Positions 35,550 through 45,661 of a stretch of 64,000 bases of DNA are shown here, in pieces. The stretch spans positions 62,001-126,000 of the forward strand of contig NZ_QXGH01000016.1 of the NCBI RefSeq assembly GCF_003515065.1, given 5' to 3'. Origin of the DNA: Nocardioides immobilis (lineage in GTDB: Bacteria; Actinomycetota; Actinomycetes; Propionibacteriales; Nocardioidaceae). The translations under genes and the position numbers were made by a program. Below the pieces are notes generated by a model. It was not told where the DNA came from. It saw only the letters and a program-made list of their open reading frames with translations, and did not search any database. Within the stretch, counting starts at the first letter, position 1; each line of letters starts with the position of its first letter.

Positions 35550-36244
35550 CGCGCCGCCTGCCTCGTCCACGGCGTGAGCAGCCGCTGCATGACGACCAGG
35601 AGGATGTCGAGCAGAACCGCGAGCAGCACGCACAGCACGGCAGCGGTGACCAGCTCGGCGCGGAAGTTGCGTTGGACACCGTGCGAGATCAGGTCGCCGA
35701 GCCCGCCGTACGACACCAGCGTGCCGACCGTCGTCAGCGCGACCGTCGACACCGTCGCCACCCGCATCGCCGCGACCAGCACCGGCAGCGCAAGCGGGAG
35801 CTGCACCTTGAACAACAGCCGGGTCGGTCCGTAGCCGAGGCCCACCGCCGACTCGACGACGTCGTCGGGCACCGACCGGAGGCCGTCGAGGAACCCGCGC
35901 ACCAGGACGGTCAGCGCGTAGACGCCCAGGCCGATGATCACCGTGTTCGCGGACAGCCCCGTGAACGGCACCAGCAGGGGCAGCAGGGCCAGCGACGGGA
36001 TCGTGTAGAGCCCCGTCGAGACGCCGAGGACAGTTGCCTCGAGCCTCGGGTAGCGGCGAGCAAGCAGGGCCAGCGGGAAGGCCAGCACCAGCCCGAGGAC
36101 GACCGCGGCGACGGTGATCTGCAGGTGCTCGGTGGTGGCGGCGACGATGTCGCCGCGGCGGTCCTCGACGTACTGCGCGCACCACCACTCGTTGACCAAC
36201 GCGCTGTAGCAGCTCGGCTCCCGCGCTGCTGCCAGTAGGGTCAC
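35546..36244 (-). CDS. Glycine betaine-type ABC transporter permease
   Basis: A 232-residue permease with six helices and the coupling motif ESAVGLGYGPTRLLFKVQLP. An N-terminal stretch CYSALVNEWWCAQYVEDRR lies before the first helix; short leaders of this kind with paired cysteines are common in actinomycete OpuCD homologues. I chose the GTG at 36244, which leaves only 3 bp to the divergent ATPase start at 36248; a TTG at 36199 is an alternative. Promoters for both directions must therefore overlap coding sequence. Confidence 0.87.
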   Translation of the reverse strand: MTLLAAAREPSCYSALVNEWWCAQYVEDRRGDIVAATTEHLQITVAAVVLGLVLAFPLALLARRYPRLEATVLGVSTGLYTIPSLALLPLLVPFTGLSANTVIIGLGVYALTVLVRGFLDGLRSVPDDVVESAVGLGYGPTRLLFKVQLPLALPVLVAAMRVATVSTVALTTVGTLVSYGGLGDLISHGVQRNFRAELVTAAVLCVLLAVLLDILLVVMQRLLTPWTRQAAR

Positions 36245-36247
36245 GGC

Positions 36248-37243
36248 ATGGACGCTATCGCGCCCCGGGGACCCGACGAGCCGATGATCCGGCTCACCGG
36301 TGTCAGCAAGGAGTACGCCGGCCGGGTCGTCGTACAGGAGCTGGACCTCGAGGTGGGGCGCGGAGAGCTGGTCTGCCTGGTCGGCCCGTCCGGCTGCGGC
36401 AAGTCGACGACGCTGAAGATGATCAACCGGCTGGTCGAGCCGACGACCGGCGTGATCGAGATCGAGGGCCGCGACGTCACCCACGCCGACCCGGTCAAGC
36501 TGCGGCGCGGGATCGGGTACGTGATCCAGCAGATCGGGCTCTTCCCGCACCAGCGGATCACGACCAACGTCATGACGGTGCCGCTGCTCTACGGCGAGTC
36601 GAAGGCGACCGCCCGGGCCCGCGCGCACGAGCTGCTGTCACTCGTCGGGCTCGACCCCGAGCAGTACGGCGAGCGCTACCCCCATCAGCTCTCCGGTGGC
36701 CAGCGGCAGCGGGTCGGTGTGGCGCGGGCGCTCGCCGCGGATCCGCCGGTGCTGCTGATGGACGAGCCGTTCGGAGCGGTCGACCCGGTGGTGCGGCGCC
36801 GGCTGCAGGAGGAGTTCCGGCGGTTGCAGCAGGAGCTGGGGAAGACCGTCGTACTCGTGACCCACGACATCGACGAGGCGGTCCTGCTCGGCGACCGGGT
36901 GGCGGTGTTCGCGGAGGGCGGAAGGCTGCTGCAGTACGCGACGCCCGCGGAGCTGCTGGCCCGACCCGTGAACGAGGAGGTCGCGACCTTCGTCGGGGCC
37001 GAGCGCGGCCTGCGCCGGTTGTCGGTCACCCGGATCGACCACGAGCACCTCGAGCCGGTCGACGGCATCAAGGCGGCCGAGCTGGCCTCGACCGTCGCCG
37101 TCGGGGCGACCCTCGAGGAGGCCCTCGCGCTGATGCTGCGTAACGACCGCGCGATGGTCGGCGTCACCGACGGCCCGCGGTTCGTCGGCGTCCTGACCCC
37201 CGCCGGCGTCCACCGGGCACTGCGGCGGTCGCTGCGGCCCTGA
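36248..37243 (+). CDS. Glycine betaine-type ABC transporter ATP-binding protein with CBS domain
   Basis: A 331-residue ATPase. Walker A GPSGCGKST, signature LSGGQRQR, Walker B VLLMDEPFGAVDP and the D-loop are intact. A CBS segment at about 255-325 (ASTVAVGATLEEALALMLRN) is the usual ionic-strength or c-di-AMP sensor in OpuCA proteins, which is notable because disA is in the same window. The gene is divergent from its two permeases, not in line with them. The ATG at 36284 (MIRLTGVSKEY) is an alternative start that would free room for a promoter. Confidence 0.92.
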   Translation: MDAIAPRGPDEPMIRLTGVSKEYAGRVVVQELDLEVGRGELVCLVGPSGCGKSTTLKMINRLVEPTTGVIEIEGRDVTHADPVKLRRGIGYVIQQIGLFPHQRITTNVMTVPLLYGESKATARARAHELLSLVGLDPEQYGERYPHQLSGGQRQRVGVARALAADPPVLLMDEPFGAVDPVVRRRLQEEFRRLQQELGKTVVLVTHDIDEAVLLGDRVAVFAEGGRLLQYATPAELLARPVNEEVATFVGAERGLRRLSVTRIDHEHLEPVDGIKAAELASTVAVGATLEEALALMLRNDRAMVGVTDGPRFVGVLTPAGVHRALRRSLRP

Positions 37244-37250
37244 AATCGGC

Positions 37251-37311
37251 ATAGTCCCTGACGTTTCTGTCGTGAATCCGTGATCGGAAAGACAGAAACG
37301 TCAGGGACTAT
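37251..37311. terminator. Stem-loop with perfect 21-bp stem between convergent genes
   Basis: 37251-37271 (beginning ATAGTCCCTGACG) is the exact complement of 37291-37311, with a 19-nt loop. It sits between the ATPase stop (37243) and the stop of the coiled-coil gene (37331). It can fold in transcripts from either side. There is no T-run, so if it terminates it does not follow the classic intrinsic pattern. Confidence 0.75.
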
Positions 37312-37330
37312 CGCGCGTGGTGCGCCAGGT

Positions 37331-37930
37331 TCAGGCGCCCTTGCGGATGCTGGTGTGGGCGACGAGGGCGGCCTCGGCGGCCTCCCACTGCGCGGTCAGC
37401 ATGTCGACCTCGACCTCGAGCTCGGCGACCCGGACGACGGCCTGGGTGGCGCGCTCCTCGGCGTCGCCGAGGCGCTCGCCGAGGTTGCTGTTCTCGCGCT
37501 CGGCGTAGGCGAGCTGCTCCTCGACCTCGGTCAGGCTGCGGCGGGCGTCGGCGAGCTCCTCGGCCGTGTCGGCGAGGCGCCGCTCGAGCCGGGAGACGAT
37601 CGCGTCGCGCTTCGCGACCTGGCCCTGCATGTCGGCGGCGAACTCGACGCCTTCGGCCGAGCGACGCTCGTCGAGGACGCGGAAGGCCTGGGCCTGCTCG
37701 GCCCGGTCCCGCGCGGCATCGACGCGCGACGTCATCAGCTCGCTGTGGGTGATCTTGGTGGCGGCGGCGCCGAGGAGTACGGCGAACCCGCCGGCGACGG
37801 TCGTGGCCAGCCACGAGCCGCTGACCGCGGTGCCGGCGACCGCAGCGGCGGCCCCCAGCAGCAGGAGCACGGCGACCACGAGTCGGGTCGACCGCTGACG
37901 ACGGCGGGAGTTGGCCGCAGGCTGAGTCAT
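37331..37930 (-). CDS. Membrane protein with long cytoplasmic coiled coil
   Basis: A 199-residue protein. Two membrane helices lie at about residues 17-34 and 40-57, then a coiled coil of some 120 residues rich in A, E, R and L (DELMTSRVDAARDRAEQAQA-like heptads through ELEVEVDMLTAQWE). It occupies the place of Rv3604c (a membrane protein beside DUF3180 and folK) in M. tuberculosis and may belong to the same group. A structural or scaffold role is plausible but not shown. The ATG at 37930 was preferred to a longer start that overlaps the next gene. Confidence 0.65.
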   Translation of the reverse strand: MTQPAANSRRRQRSTRLVVAVLLLLGAAAAVAGTAVSGSWLATTVAGGFAVLLGAAATKITHSELMTSRVDAARDRAEQAQAFRVLDERRSAEGVEFAADMQGQVAKRDAIVSRLERRLADTAEELADARRSLTEVEEQLAYAERENSNLGERLGDAEERATQAVVRVAELEVEVDMLTAQWEAAEAALVAHTSIRKGA

Positions 37931-37940
37931 GTGGCTGAGG

Positions 37941-38456
37941 TTACGGGTTGTGACCAGAGTTTCTGATGCGACACGCACGCTCGAGGAGGACCGCCGCAGC
38001 GACACCGAGCAGTCCGGCCACCGCCGCCGCGACCGATCGCCAGAGCCGGTCGTCGGCCATCTCCGCCGGATCGTCGATCCAGCTCAGCCCGTAGCCGAGG
38101 TAGCCACCCGCGACGAGCGCGGCCACCAGGGCGCACGCGCGGGCCAGCACGAGCCGGTTGACGGCCTGCTGCGGGAGCAGCCGCTCGCGTCGTACGTGCA
38201 CCGTTCGCCAGGTCGCCCAGGCGACGTAGCCCAGGATCACGGCGAGGAGGAGCAGCGCCAGCGGCTGACCCCAGGTCACCAGCGGGGGAACCCGGCCGAG
38301 CCGGTTGCTCACCGGGTGGAGTGCCCAGCCCAGGACGAGGCCGGCGACCGCCCACCCGACGATCACACCCGGAGGCGTGGGCCGCAGCGTGCCGAGCGGG
38401 GACTCGGGATCCTCGGGACCGTTGCCGGTGGGATCCGGCTCCGGCTGGTCCCTCAC
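37941..38456 (-). CDS. DUF3180 family membrane protein
   Basis: A 171-residue protein with four membrane helices and the DUF3180 arrangement: a start like LRPTPPGVIVGWAVAGLVLG, a second helix after PPLVTWGQPLALLLLAVILG, and LARACALVAALVAGGYLGYG. The function is unknown, yet the gene follows folK in most actinomycetes. The GTG at 38456 overlaps the folK stop (GTGA), so it is co-translated with the folate genes. Confidence 0.88.
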   Translation of the reverse strand: MRDQPEPDPTGNGPEDPESPLGTLRPTPPGVIVGWAVAGLVLGWALHPVSNRLGRVPPLVTWGQPLALLLLAVILGYVAWATWRTVHVRRERLLPQQAVNRLVLARACALVAALVAGGYLGYGLSWIDDPAEMADDRLWRSVAAAVAGLLGVAAAVLLERACRIRNSGHNP

Positions 38457-39025
38457 TCGTCGTACTCGAGCACCAGCTCGTCGCGGCGGGCGAGGCCGTC
38501 GGTGCCCACCTTGTCGAGCAGGACCGAGATCGGACCCATGTCGGGGATCTCGGCGTCGGGCTCGAGGTCCAGCCACGGCTTCAGCACGAACGCCCGCTCG
38601 TGCGCCTGCGGGTGGGGCAACCGGAGCGCATCGGTGTCGCTGCGCCGGTCGCCGACCACGATCAGGTCGACGTCGAGGGTGCGCGGCGCGTTGACGCCGT
38701 GGCTGCGGTCGCGGTCATAGGCGTCCTCGATCGCCAGCGCCCGGTCGAGCAGCCGGTGCGCGGACAGCGTCGTGTCCATGAGGACGACGGCGTTGAGGAA
38801 CGTCGGGGAGTCCGGCGGGCAGTCGAGCGGCTCGGTCTCGTAGACCGGGGAGATCCCGGTGATCCACACGTCGGGGGTGTCGGCGAGCGCGTCGATCCCG
38901 CCCTGGAGGTTGGCCAGCCGCTCGCCGAGGTTCGATCCGAGCGCGACCACGACCCGACGGATCGGCCGCATCTCGCCGGTCAGGGTGTCGGCATCGATGA
39001 TGTTCGGGTTCGGGCTCTCACTCAT
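38453..39025 (-). CDS. folK: 2-amino-4-hydroxy-6-hydroxymethyldihydropteridine pyrophosphokinase
   Basis: A 190-residue HPPK enzyme that pyrophosphorylates the pterin before it meets p-aminobenzoate. Motifs are VVVALGSNLGERLANLQ, SPVYETEP, FLNAVV, and RTLDVDLIVVGD with the metal-binding aspartates, then LPHPQAHERAFVLKPW. It starts within the last codons of folB (8-bp overlap) and overlaps DUF3180. About 20 residues precede the core, a little longer than usual. Confidence 0.96.
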   Translation of the reverse strand: MSESPNPNIIDADTLTGEMRPIRRVVVALGSNLGERLANLQGGIDALADTPDVWITGISPVYETEPLDCPPDSPTFLNAVVLMDTTLSAHRLLDRALAIEDAYDRDRSHGVNAPRTLDVDLIVVGDRRSDTDALRLPHPQAHERAFVLKPWLDLEPDAEIPDMGPISVLLDKVGTDGLARRDELVLEYDE

Positions 39026-39416
39026 CGTCGGCCTCTCCCTTTCCGGGGGATGTCGGGGTTCGGTGTCGGGTGATCGTCAGCCGCACGTCGCCGAACGTCG
39101 CCTCGATCGGCGCGTCCGGCTTGTGCACGGTCACCCGAGCCCATTCAACACGAGCGTCCAAGAGGCACACACCGGCGATCCGCGTAGCGAGAGTCTCGAT
39201 CAGGTCGACCGGTTCCCCCTGGACTGCCGCCGTCACCTCGCCGACGAGACTTCCGTAGTCGATCGTGTCGCGCAAGTCGTCCGACGCCGCCGCGGACGAC
39301 ACGTCGACACCGAGGGTGAGGTCGATCACGAACCTCTGCCCGTCCCGCCGCTCGTGCTCGAACACGCCGTGATGCGCCCAGCACTCGATGCCCAGGACGC
39401 TCAGCTCGTCACTCAT
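39018..39416 (-). CDS. folB: Dihydroneopterin aldolase
   Basis: A 132-residue enzyme that releases glycolaldehyde from dihydroneopterin. The tunnelling-fold motifs are GIECWAHHGVFEHERRDGQ (with the pterin-anchoring region), TIDYGSLVGEV, LIETLATRIAG (glutamate) and VTVHKPDAPIEA (catalytic lysine). The start overlaps the folP stop by 4 bp and its end overlaps folK, so folP-folB-folK-DUF3180 form a tightly coupled operon. Confidence 0.95.
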   Translation of the reverse strand: MSDELSVLGIECWAHHGVFEHERRDGQRFVIDLTLGVDVSSAAASDDLRDTIDYGSLVGEVTAAVQGEPVDLIETLATRIAGVCLLDARVEWARVTVHKPDAPIEATFGDVRLTITRHRTPTSPGKGEADDE

Positions 39417-40252
39417 CGTTCCCTCTCGATTCGGGCCACCGTGGCCAGGACGTCGCAGGTCGCCCGGACGTCGTGCACGCGGAACGCCCAGATGCCGGCC
39501 GACGCCAGGAGGGCGACGATCGCGGCATGGGCGAGCTCCCGCTCGTCGACCGGCCGGGGGTTGCCGTCGGCGCCGGCGAGCAGCTCGCCGAGGAAGCGCT
39601 TGCGGCTGGCGCCGACGAGCACCGGGAACCCGAGCTCCTGGACCCGTCCGATACCGCCGAGCAGCTCCCAGTTCTGGTCCCGGGTCTTGGCGAACCCGAT
39701 GCCGGGGTCGAGCACGACCCGCTCGTCGGCGATGCCGGCAGCCCGGATGGCGGCCACCCGGGCGCTCAGCTCCTCGGCCACGACAGCGGCCACGGGTCCG
39801 TCGTACGACGTGAACTGCTGCATCCGGTCGCTGTGTGCGCGCCAGTGCATGGCGACGTACGTCGCGCTGCTCCCGGCCACGACGCCGAGGATCTCCGGGT
39901 CGGCCAGCCCGCCGGACACGTCGTTGACGATCCGCGCTCCGGCCGCGAGCGCGGCGGCCGCGACCTCGGCCCGCATCGTGTCGACCGAGACGAGGGCGCC
40001 GTCGGCAGCCAGCGCCTCGATGACGGGTACGACGCGGTCGAGCTCCTCGCCCACCAGCGGCCGGGTCGCGCCGGGCCGGGTCGACTCGCCGCCGACGTCG
40101 AGGATGTCCGCCCCGTCGGCCAGCAGCTGCCGTCCGTGCGCGATCGCGCGCTCGGTGTCGAGGAAGTGGCCGCCGTCGGAGAAGGAGTCAGGGGTGACGT
40201 TGACGACCCCCATCACCAGCGGTGTCCCCGACCTCCCCGACCGCTCCGTCAT
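39413..40252 (-). CDS. folP: Dihydropteroate synthase
   Basis: A 279-residue TIM barrel that joins pterin pyrophosphate and p-aminobenzoate; the sulfonamide target. Clear motifs: MGVVNVTPDSFSDGG, DILDVGGESTRPGA, IVNDVSGGLADPE, VVLDPGIGFAKTRDQN and LVGASRKRFLGEL. These match functional FolP1 rather than the inactive FolP2 paralogue. The ATG at 40252 lacks a strong ribosome site. In related genomes folE sits directly upstream; here two plus-strand genes intervene, so folP needs its own promoter. Confidence 0.95.
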   Translation of the reverse strand: MTERSGRSGTPLVMGVVNVTPDSFSDGGHFLDTERAIAHGRQLLADGADILDVGGESTRPGATRPLVGEELDRVVPVIEALAADGALVSVDTMRAEVAAAALAAGARIVNDVSGGLADPEILGVVAGSSATYVAMHWRAHSDRMQQFTSYDGPVAAVVAEELSARVAAIRAAGIADERVVLDPGIGFAKTRDQNWELLGGIGRVQELGFPVLVGASRKRFLGELLAGADGNPRPVDERELAHAAIVALLASAGIWAFRVHDVRATCDVLATVARIERER

Positions 40253-40321
40253 GCGCGGCAGGCTATCCCGCTCCCCCGACGCCCCGGCCGAGGGCGTTCT
40301 CCCCAGGCCGCCGGCCCGGCA

Positions 40322-40350
40322 TTGACACGCCGTGATCCGGGTGTTCTGAT
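40322..40350 (+). promoter_or_regulatory. Sigma-70-type promoter for the secreted protein gene
   Basis: A perfect -35 (TTGACA, 40322-40327), a 17-bp spacer and a fair -10 (TCTGAT, 40345-40350) lie 72 bp before the ATG at 40423. This is the cleanest housekeeping promoter I saw in the window. Confidence 0.6.
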
Positions 40351-40380
40351 TGTCCCACTCTGAACTGTCCCAATGTGAAC
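40351..40380. repeat. Tandem 15-bp repeat at the transcription start
   Basis: TGTCCCACTCTGAAC is followed at once by TGTCCCAATGTGAAC (13 of 15 identical). The pair begins right after the -10 box, where a repressor could sit. Confidence 0.6.
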
Positions 40381-40401
40381 ACCGGCGGTCGACGCCGGTG
40401 T
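40379..40401 (+). promoter_or_regulatory. Hairpin in the 5' leader of the secreted protein gene
   Basis: ACACCGGCG-GTCGA-CGCCGGTGT is a perfect 9-bp stem with a 5-nt loop, 21 nt before the start codon. It may protect or attenuate the mRNA. Confidence 0.5.
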
Positions 40402-40422
40402 CGCCCAACTCTCGGGGGCCTT

Positions 40423-41043
40423 ATGCGCTGCTCATTGATCCTCTTCCTCACGTCGCTGCTCCTGCCGCTGACGATCACCCACGACGCGACTGCCCGCGTC
40501 CCCGACGAGACGTCCACGACGCAGGGTGGTCGTCCGATGCACCTGGTGAAGAAGTACGACAACCTCCGGGACCCCATCTGCCGGAAGAAGCGGAGAGCGC
40601 ACCACAGGCCCGGTCCTTGCAAGCGAGTCCTCACGCTCAGGACGACGTACCGCTACGCGCACCCGAACCCCGCGCGTCAGCTGACGCGGGGCGACAACGA
40701 GTTCTGGTGCAAGGACTGGTCGGCGGTCGCTCGCGGCACCTACTACGTGAACTGGAAGGAAGAGATCAAGGGGACGTACTGCTGGATCACCGGTCCCCGC
40801 TTCCCTGAGATCTACAGGAACGACTGGCGCTGCGGCTACAGCTCCGCGATCGGCTACGACGTCCGGGTCGAGGACTGCTGGGACGAGCGGCGCACGGGCG
40901 ACACCACGGCCGGCTGGTGGATCTCGGTCTACGACAAGTGGCGAGTCTCGGCAGCCTTCCGGGGATTCCCGCTGCACTGGACCTACCAGATGCACGTCAA
41001 CCTTCACCCGACCGGCAACATCACCCTGAAGCACGACGACTGA
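40423..41043 (+). CDS. Secreted cysteine-containing protein of unknown function
   Basis: A 206-residue protein with a plain signal peptide (MRCSLILFLTSLLLPLTIT, cleavage near THDATA). The mature part has about seven cysteines, many aromatic residues (tryptophan and tyrosine) and pairs like NEFWCKDW, GTYCWITG and VEDCWDERR, suggesting a small disulfide-bonded beta domain outside the cell. I recognise no family. Base composition and codon use are less GC-extreme than its neighbours, and it breaks the folE-folP order on the opposite strand, so it looks acquired. GGGGG precedes the ATG. It is coupled to the 52-residue gene that follows. Confidence 0.7.
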   Translation: MRCSLILFLTSLLLPLTITHDATARVPDETSTTQGGRPMHLVKKYDNLRDPICRKKRRAHHRPGPCKRVLTLRTTYRYAHPNPARQLTRGDNEFWCKDWSAVARGTYYVNWKEEIKGTYCWITGPRFPEIYRNDWRCGYSSAIGYDVRVEDCWDERRTGDTTAGWWISVYDKWRVSAAFRGFPLHWTYQMHVNLHPTGNITLKHDD

Positions 41044-41201
41044 TGAGCGAGGGCGGGTGGGTGCCGCCGCGCTACGACAAGGGCGCGGGAGCGCACCTGC
41101 CCGACCCCGCTGACCCAGCACGCTGTCTCTGTGGGCACTCGTGGCCGGCTCCGCCCTCCGTGGAGGAGTTCCGGGAGCATCGCTTCGGACCAGAGACCTG
41201 A
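41043..41201 (+). CDS. Small protein with CxC motif, coupled to the secreted protein
   Basis: A 52-residue protein, no signal peptide, with DPARCLCGHSWPAPPS and a C-terminal EEFREHRFGPET. The CxC plus histidine may bind metal. The ATG shares one base with the preceding stop (TGATG), so translation is coupled. Such short CxCGH proteins occur scattered in actinomycetes without known role. It ends 3 bp before the convergent folE stop. Confidence 0.6.
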   Translation: MSEGGWVPPRYDKGAGAHLPDPADPARCLCGHSWPAPPSVEEFREHRFGPET

Positions 41202-41204
41202 GGC

Positions 41205-41822
41205 TCAGCGGGTCCCGTGCATGATCAGGCTCATCGCCTCGTTGCGGGTCGCGGCGTTGTGCATGGAGCCGCGGATCGCGGACGTGATGGTGCGGGCGCC
41301 GGCCTTGCGCACGCCGCGCATGGTCATGCAGAGGTGCTCGGCCTCGACGACGACGATCACGCCGCGGGCCTCGAGGATCCGCATCAGGGCGTCGGCGATC
41401 TGGGTGGTCAGCCGCTCCTGCACCTGCGGGCGCTTGGCGTAGACGTCGACCAGTCGCGCGAGCTTGGACAGGCCGGTGATCTTGCCGGTCTCGGCCGGGA
41501 TGTAGCCCACGTGTGCGACACCGGTGAACGGCACCAGGTGGTGCTCGCACATCGACCACAGCTCGATGTCGCGGACCAGGACCATCTCGTCGTGACCGAG
41601 GTCGAAGGTCGTGGTGAGCACGTCCTCGGGCCGCAGCCGCAGGCCGGCGGTGAGCTCGGCGTACGCCCTGGCGACCCGGGCCGGGGTCTCGAGAAGGCCC
41701 TCACGCTCCGGGTCCTCGCCGACGGCGATGAGCAGCTCACGGACCGCGGCCTCGGCGCGCACGTGGTCGTAGGGAGGGACCTGCGCAGGGTCGCGGTCCG
41801 GCGTGTGGATGGGATCGGCCAC
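41205..41822 (-). CDS. folE: GTP cyclohydrolase I
   Basis: A 205-residue enzyme that opens GTP to dihydroneopterin triphosphate, the entry to folate. Zinc and active-site motifs are [54 protein letters not shown] and [13 protein letters not shown]. It lies 12 bp downstream of ftsH, the usual ftsH-folE pair (Rv3610c-Rv3609c). The downstream folP is cut off from it by two opposite-strand genes. Confidence 0.97.
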   Translation of the reverse strand: MADPIHTPDRDPAQVPPYDHVRAEAAVRELLIAVGEDPEREGLLETPARVARAYAELTAGLRLRPEDVLTTTFDLGHDEMVLVRDIELWSMCEHHLVPFTGVAHVGYIPAETGKITGLSKLARLVDVYAKRPQVQERLTTQIADALMRILEARGVIVVVEAEHLCMTMRGVRKAGARTITSAIRGSMHNAATRNEAMSLIMHGTR

Positions 41823-41834
41823 CGGAGACGGACC

Positions 41835-43907
<2,073 letters not shown>

Positions 43908-44116
43908 AGACTCATCCGCTCCTACCGGGTCCCTCGGGACCCCGACCCCGGGTCACGCCCGGGCACAAGTGATCCGACGACGTTACCTGCCGCCGTACTG
44001 GTTCATTGTCGCAGCCCGGTGGTAGGACGAAGAGCCAACGAGCCACAGCCGACCAGAGGTACGTCGCCAGCGGCCCCAATTGGGCTAGGACCCGGCGCCA
44101 AGCGCGGCTCGCGCAA
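43908..44116. other. Intergenic region before ftsH
   Basis: 209 bp without a convincing gene, between the hpt stop and the ftsH start. It contains GGTCCCTCGGGACC and CCCGGGT...GCCCGGG inverted repeats near ftsH, which may fold in the ftsH leader. No clear promoter hexamers were picked out. Confidence 0.4.
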
Positions 44117-44668
44117 TTATGAATAGACGTGGGGGGCGAGGGTGCCGATGTCGCGGAGGTTGCGGTAGCGCTCGCGGTAGTCGAGGCCGTAGCCCACGAC
44201 GAACTCGTTGGGGATGTCCCAGCCGACGTACTTGACGTCGACCGGCATCTGCAGCGCCTCGGGCTTGCGAAGCAGCGTGCAGATCTCGACGCTCGCCGGG
44301 CCGCGCGAGCCGAGGTTGGAGGTCAGCCAGGACAGCGTCAGGCCGGTGTCGATGATCTCGTCGACGATGACGACGTGCCGGCCGGTGATGTCGGCGTCGA
44401 GGTCCTTGAGGATCCGGACGACGCCGGACGACTTGGTGCCCGAGCCGTAGGACGAGACCGCCATCCAGTCCATCTCGACGTGGCGGCCGAGCGCCCGGGC
44501 GAGGTCGGCCATCACCATGACCGCGCCCCGGAGGACGCCCACGATGACGAGGTCCTTGCCCTCGTAGTCGCGCTCGATCTCCGCCGCCAGCTCACCCAGC
44601 CGGTCGATGATCTGCTTCTCCGTGAACAACACCTCGACGAGGTCGCTCTCGACCGCCCCAGAGTCCAT
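44117..44668 (-). CDS. hpt: Hypoxanthine phosphoribosyltransferase
   Basis: A 183-residue purine salvage enzyme that joins hypoxanthine or guanine to PRPP. The PRPP loop is VVIVDEIIDTGLTLSWL; the PPi loop is VGVLRGAVMVMADLARAL; a C-terminal base-binding segment is KYVGWDIPNEFVVGYGLDY. It follows tilS by 5 bp, the conserved tilS-hpt-ftsH order seen in most Gram-positive bacteria. The 209 bp between it and ftsH hold no gene and must carry the ftsH promoter. Confidence 0.97.
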   Translation of the reverse strand: MDSGAVESDLVEVLFTEKQIIDRLGELAAEIERDYEGKDLVIVGVLRGAVMVMADLARALGRHVEMDWMAVSSYGSGTKSSGVVRILKDLDADITGRHVVIVDEIIDTGLTLSWLTSNLGSRGPASVEICTLLRKPEALQMPVDVKYVGWDIPNEFVVGYGLDYRERYRNLRDIGTLAPHVYS

Positions 44669-44673
44669 GTCGC

Positions 44674-45657
44674 TCAGGATGACACAGCGGTTCGCCGAAA
44701 GAGGAGCCGGTCGCGGTCGCGGTACGCCGTCACGTGCCCCGGCAGCTGGACCTCACCGTGAAGATCGCCGGCGGCGAGGTCGACCAGCGCGCGGACGTGG
44801 ACGTGGAAAAGCTCGCTGTCGATCGCTCCGGCGTCGAGCGCGGCCAGCCGCAGGACGCGGGAGGCGACCGCCCGGTAGAGGTCGTGGAGCCGGCGGAGCG
44901 CGATGCCGTCGCCCTCGGCCCGGAGGTCGTCGTACGCCGTTCGCGCCAGCGCGTCGAGCGCCTCCACGTCGTCGCGCACCTGATCGGCGGTGCGGGCCAG
45001 GGTGGCGGCCACGCCGGGGCCGAGCTGCTCCTCGAGGAGCGGCAGGACGGTACGGCGCACGCGGACCCGCGTGTAGCCCGGATCGTCGTTGTGCGGGTCG
45101 TCCCACGGGACCAGCCCCTCGACCTGGCAGGCGGTCACCGTGTCGTCGCGGGTGACGTCGAGCAGCGGCCGCGCGTAGTGGTCGAACGCCCGCCGCATGC
45201 CGGCCAGCGATCGCGGGCCGGAGCCGCGGGTGAGGCCGAGCAGCACCGTCTCGGCCTGGTCGTCGCGGGTGTGGCCGAGCAGCACGAGCGCGGCACCGAG
45301 GCGCTCGCGGAGCTGCTCGAGGACGTCGTACCGTGCCTGCCGGGCGGCCGCTTCCGGGCCGCGACCGTCGCCGACGACCTCGACCCGGACCGTGGCTGTC
45401 TCGTCCACGCCCAGACCCACCAGCTGGGCGACGACGCGCGCCGCCTGGTCGGCTGAGCCTGGCTGCAGCCCGTGGTCGACGGTGGCGCCGACCACTCGCA
45501 GCCCCTGCCGGTGACCCTCGAAGACGGTCGCAGAGGTGAGGGCGAGCGAGTCGGCTCCGCCGGAGCAGGCGACGACCACGGCGTCCCCCGGCTCGAGACC
45601 GGACAGCACAGAGCGGACACCGCGCCGGCAGGCAGCGACGGCGGGGTGGAGCGACAT
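44674..45657 (-). CDS. tilS: tRNA(Ile)-lysidine synthetase
   Basis: A 327-residue enzyme that changes C34 of one isoleucine tRNA to lysidine so that it reads AUA. The PP-loop is VVACSGGADSLAL, and the second family motif is LLGHTRDDQAETVLLGL. The C-terminal tRNA-binding domain is shorter than in E. coli, as is typical in actinomycetes. It is essential in most bacteria. It sits between the metalloprotease and hpt genes, 4 and 5 bp from its neighbours. Confidence 0.95.
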   Translation of the reverse strand: MSLHPAVAACRRGVRSVLSGLEPGDAVVVACSGGADSLALTSATVFEGHRQGLRVVGATVDHGLQPGSADQAARVVAQLVGLGVDETATVRVEVVGDGRGPEAAARQARYDVLEQLRERLGAALVLLGHTRDDQAETVLLGLTRGSGPRSLAGMRRAFDHYARPLLDVTRDDTVTACQVEGLVPWDDPHNDDPGYTRVRVRRTVLPLLEEQLGPGVAATLARTADQVRDDVEALDALARTAYDDLRAEGDGIALRRLHDLYRAVASRVLRLAALDAGAIDSELFHVHVRALVDLAAGDLHGEVQLPGHVTAYRDRDRLLFRRTAVSS

Positions 45658-45661
45658 GGCC

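Noticed and set aside
37251..37311. Classic intrinsic terminator
   Set aside because: The stem is strong but no T-run follows on either strand, so it is listed only as a possible terminator.
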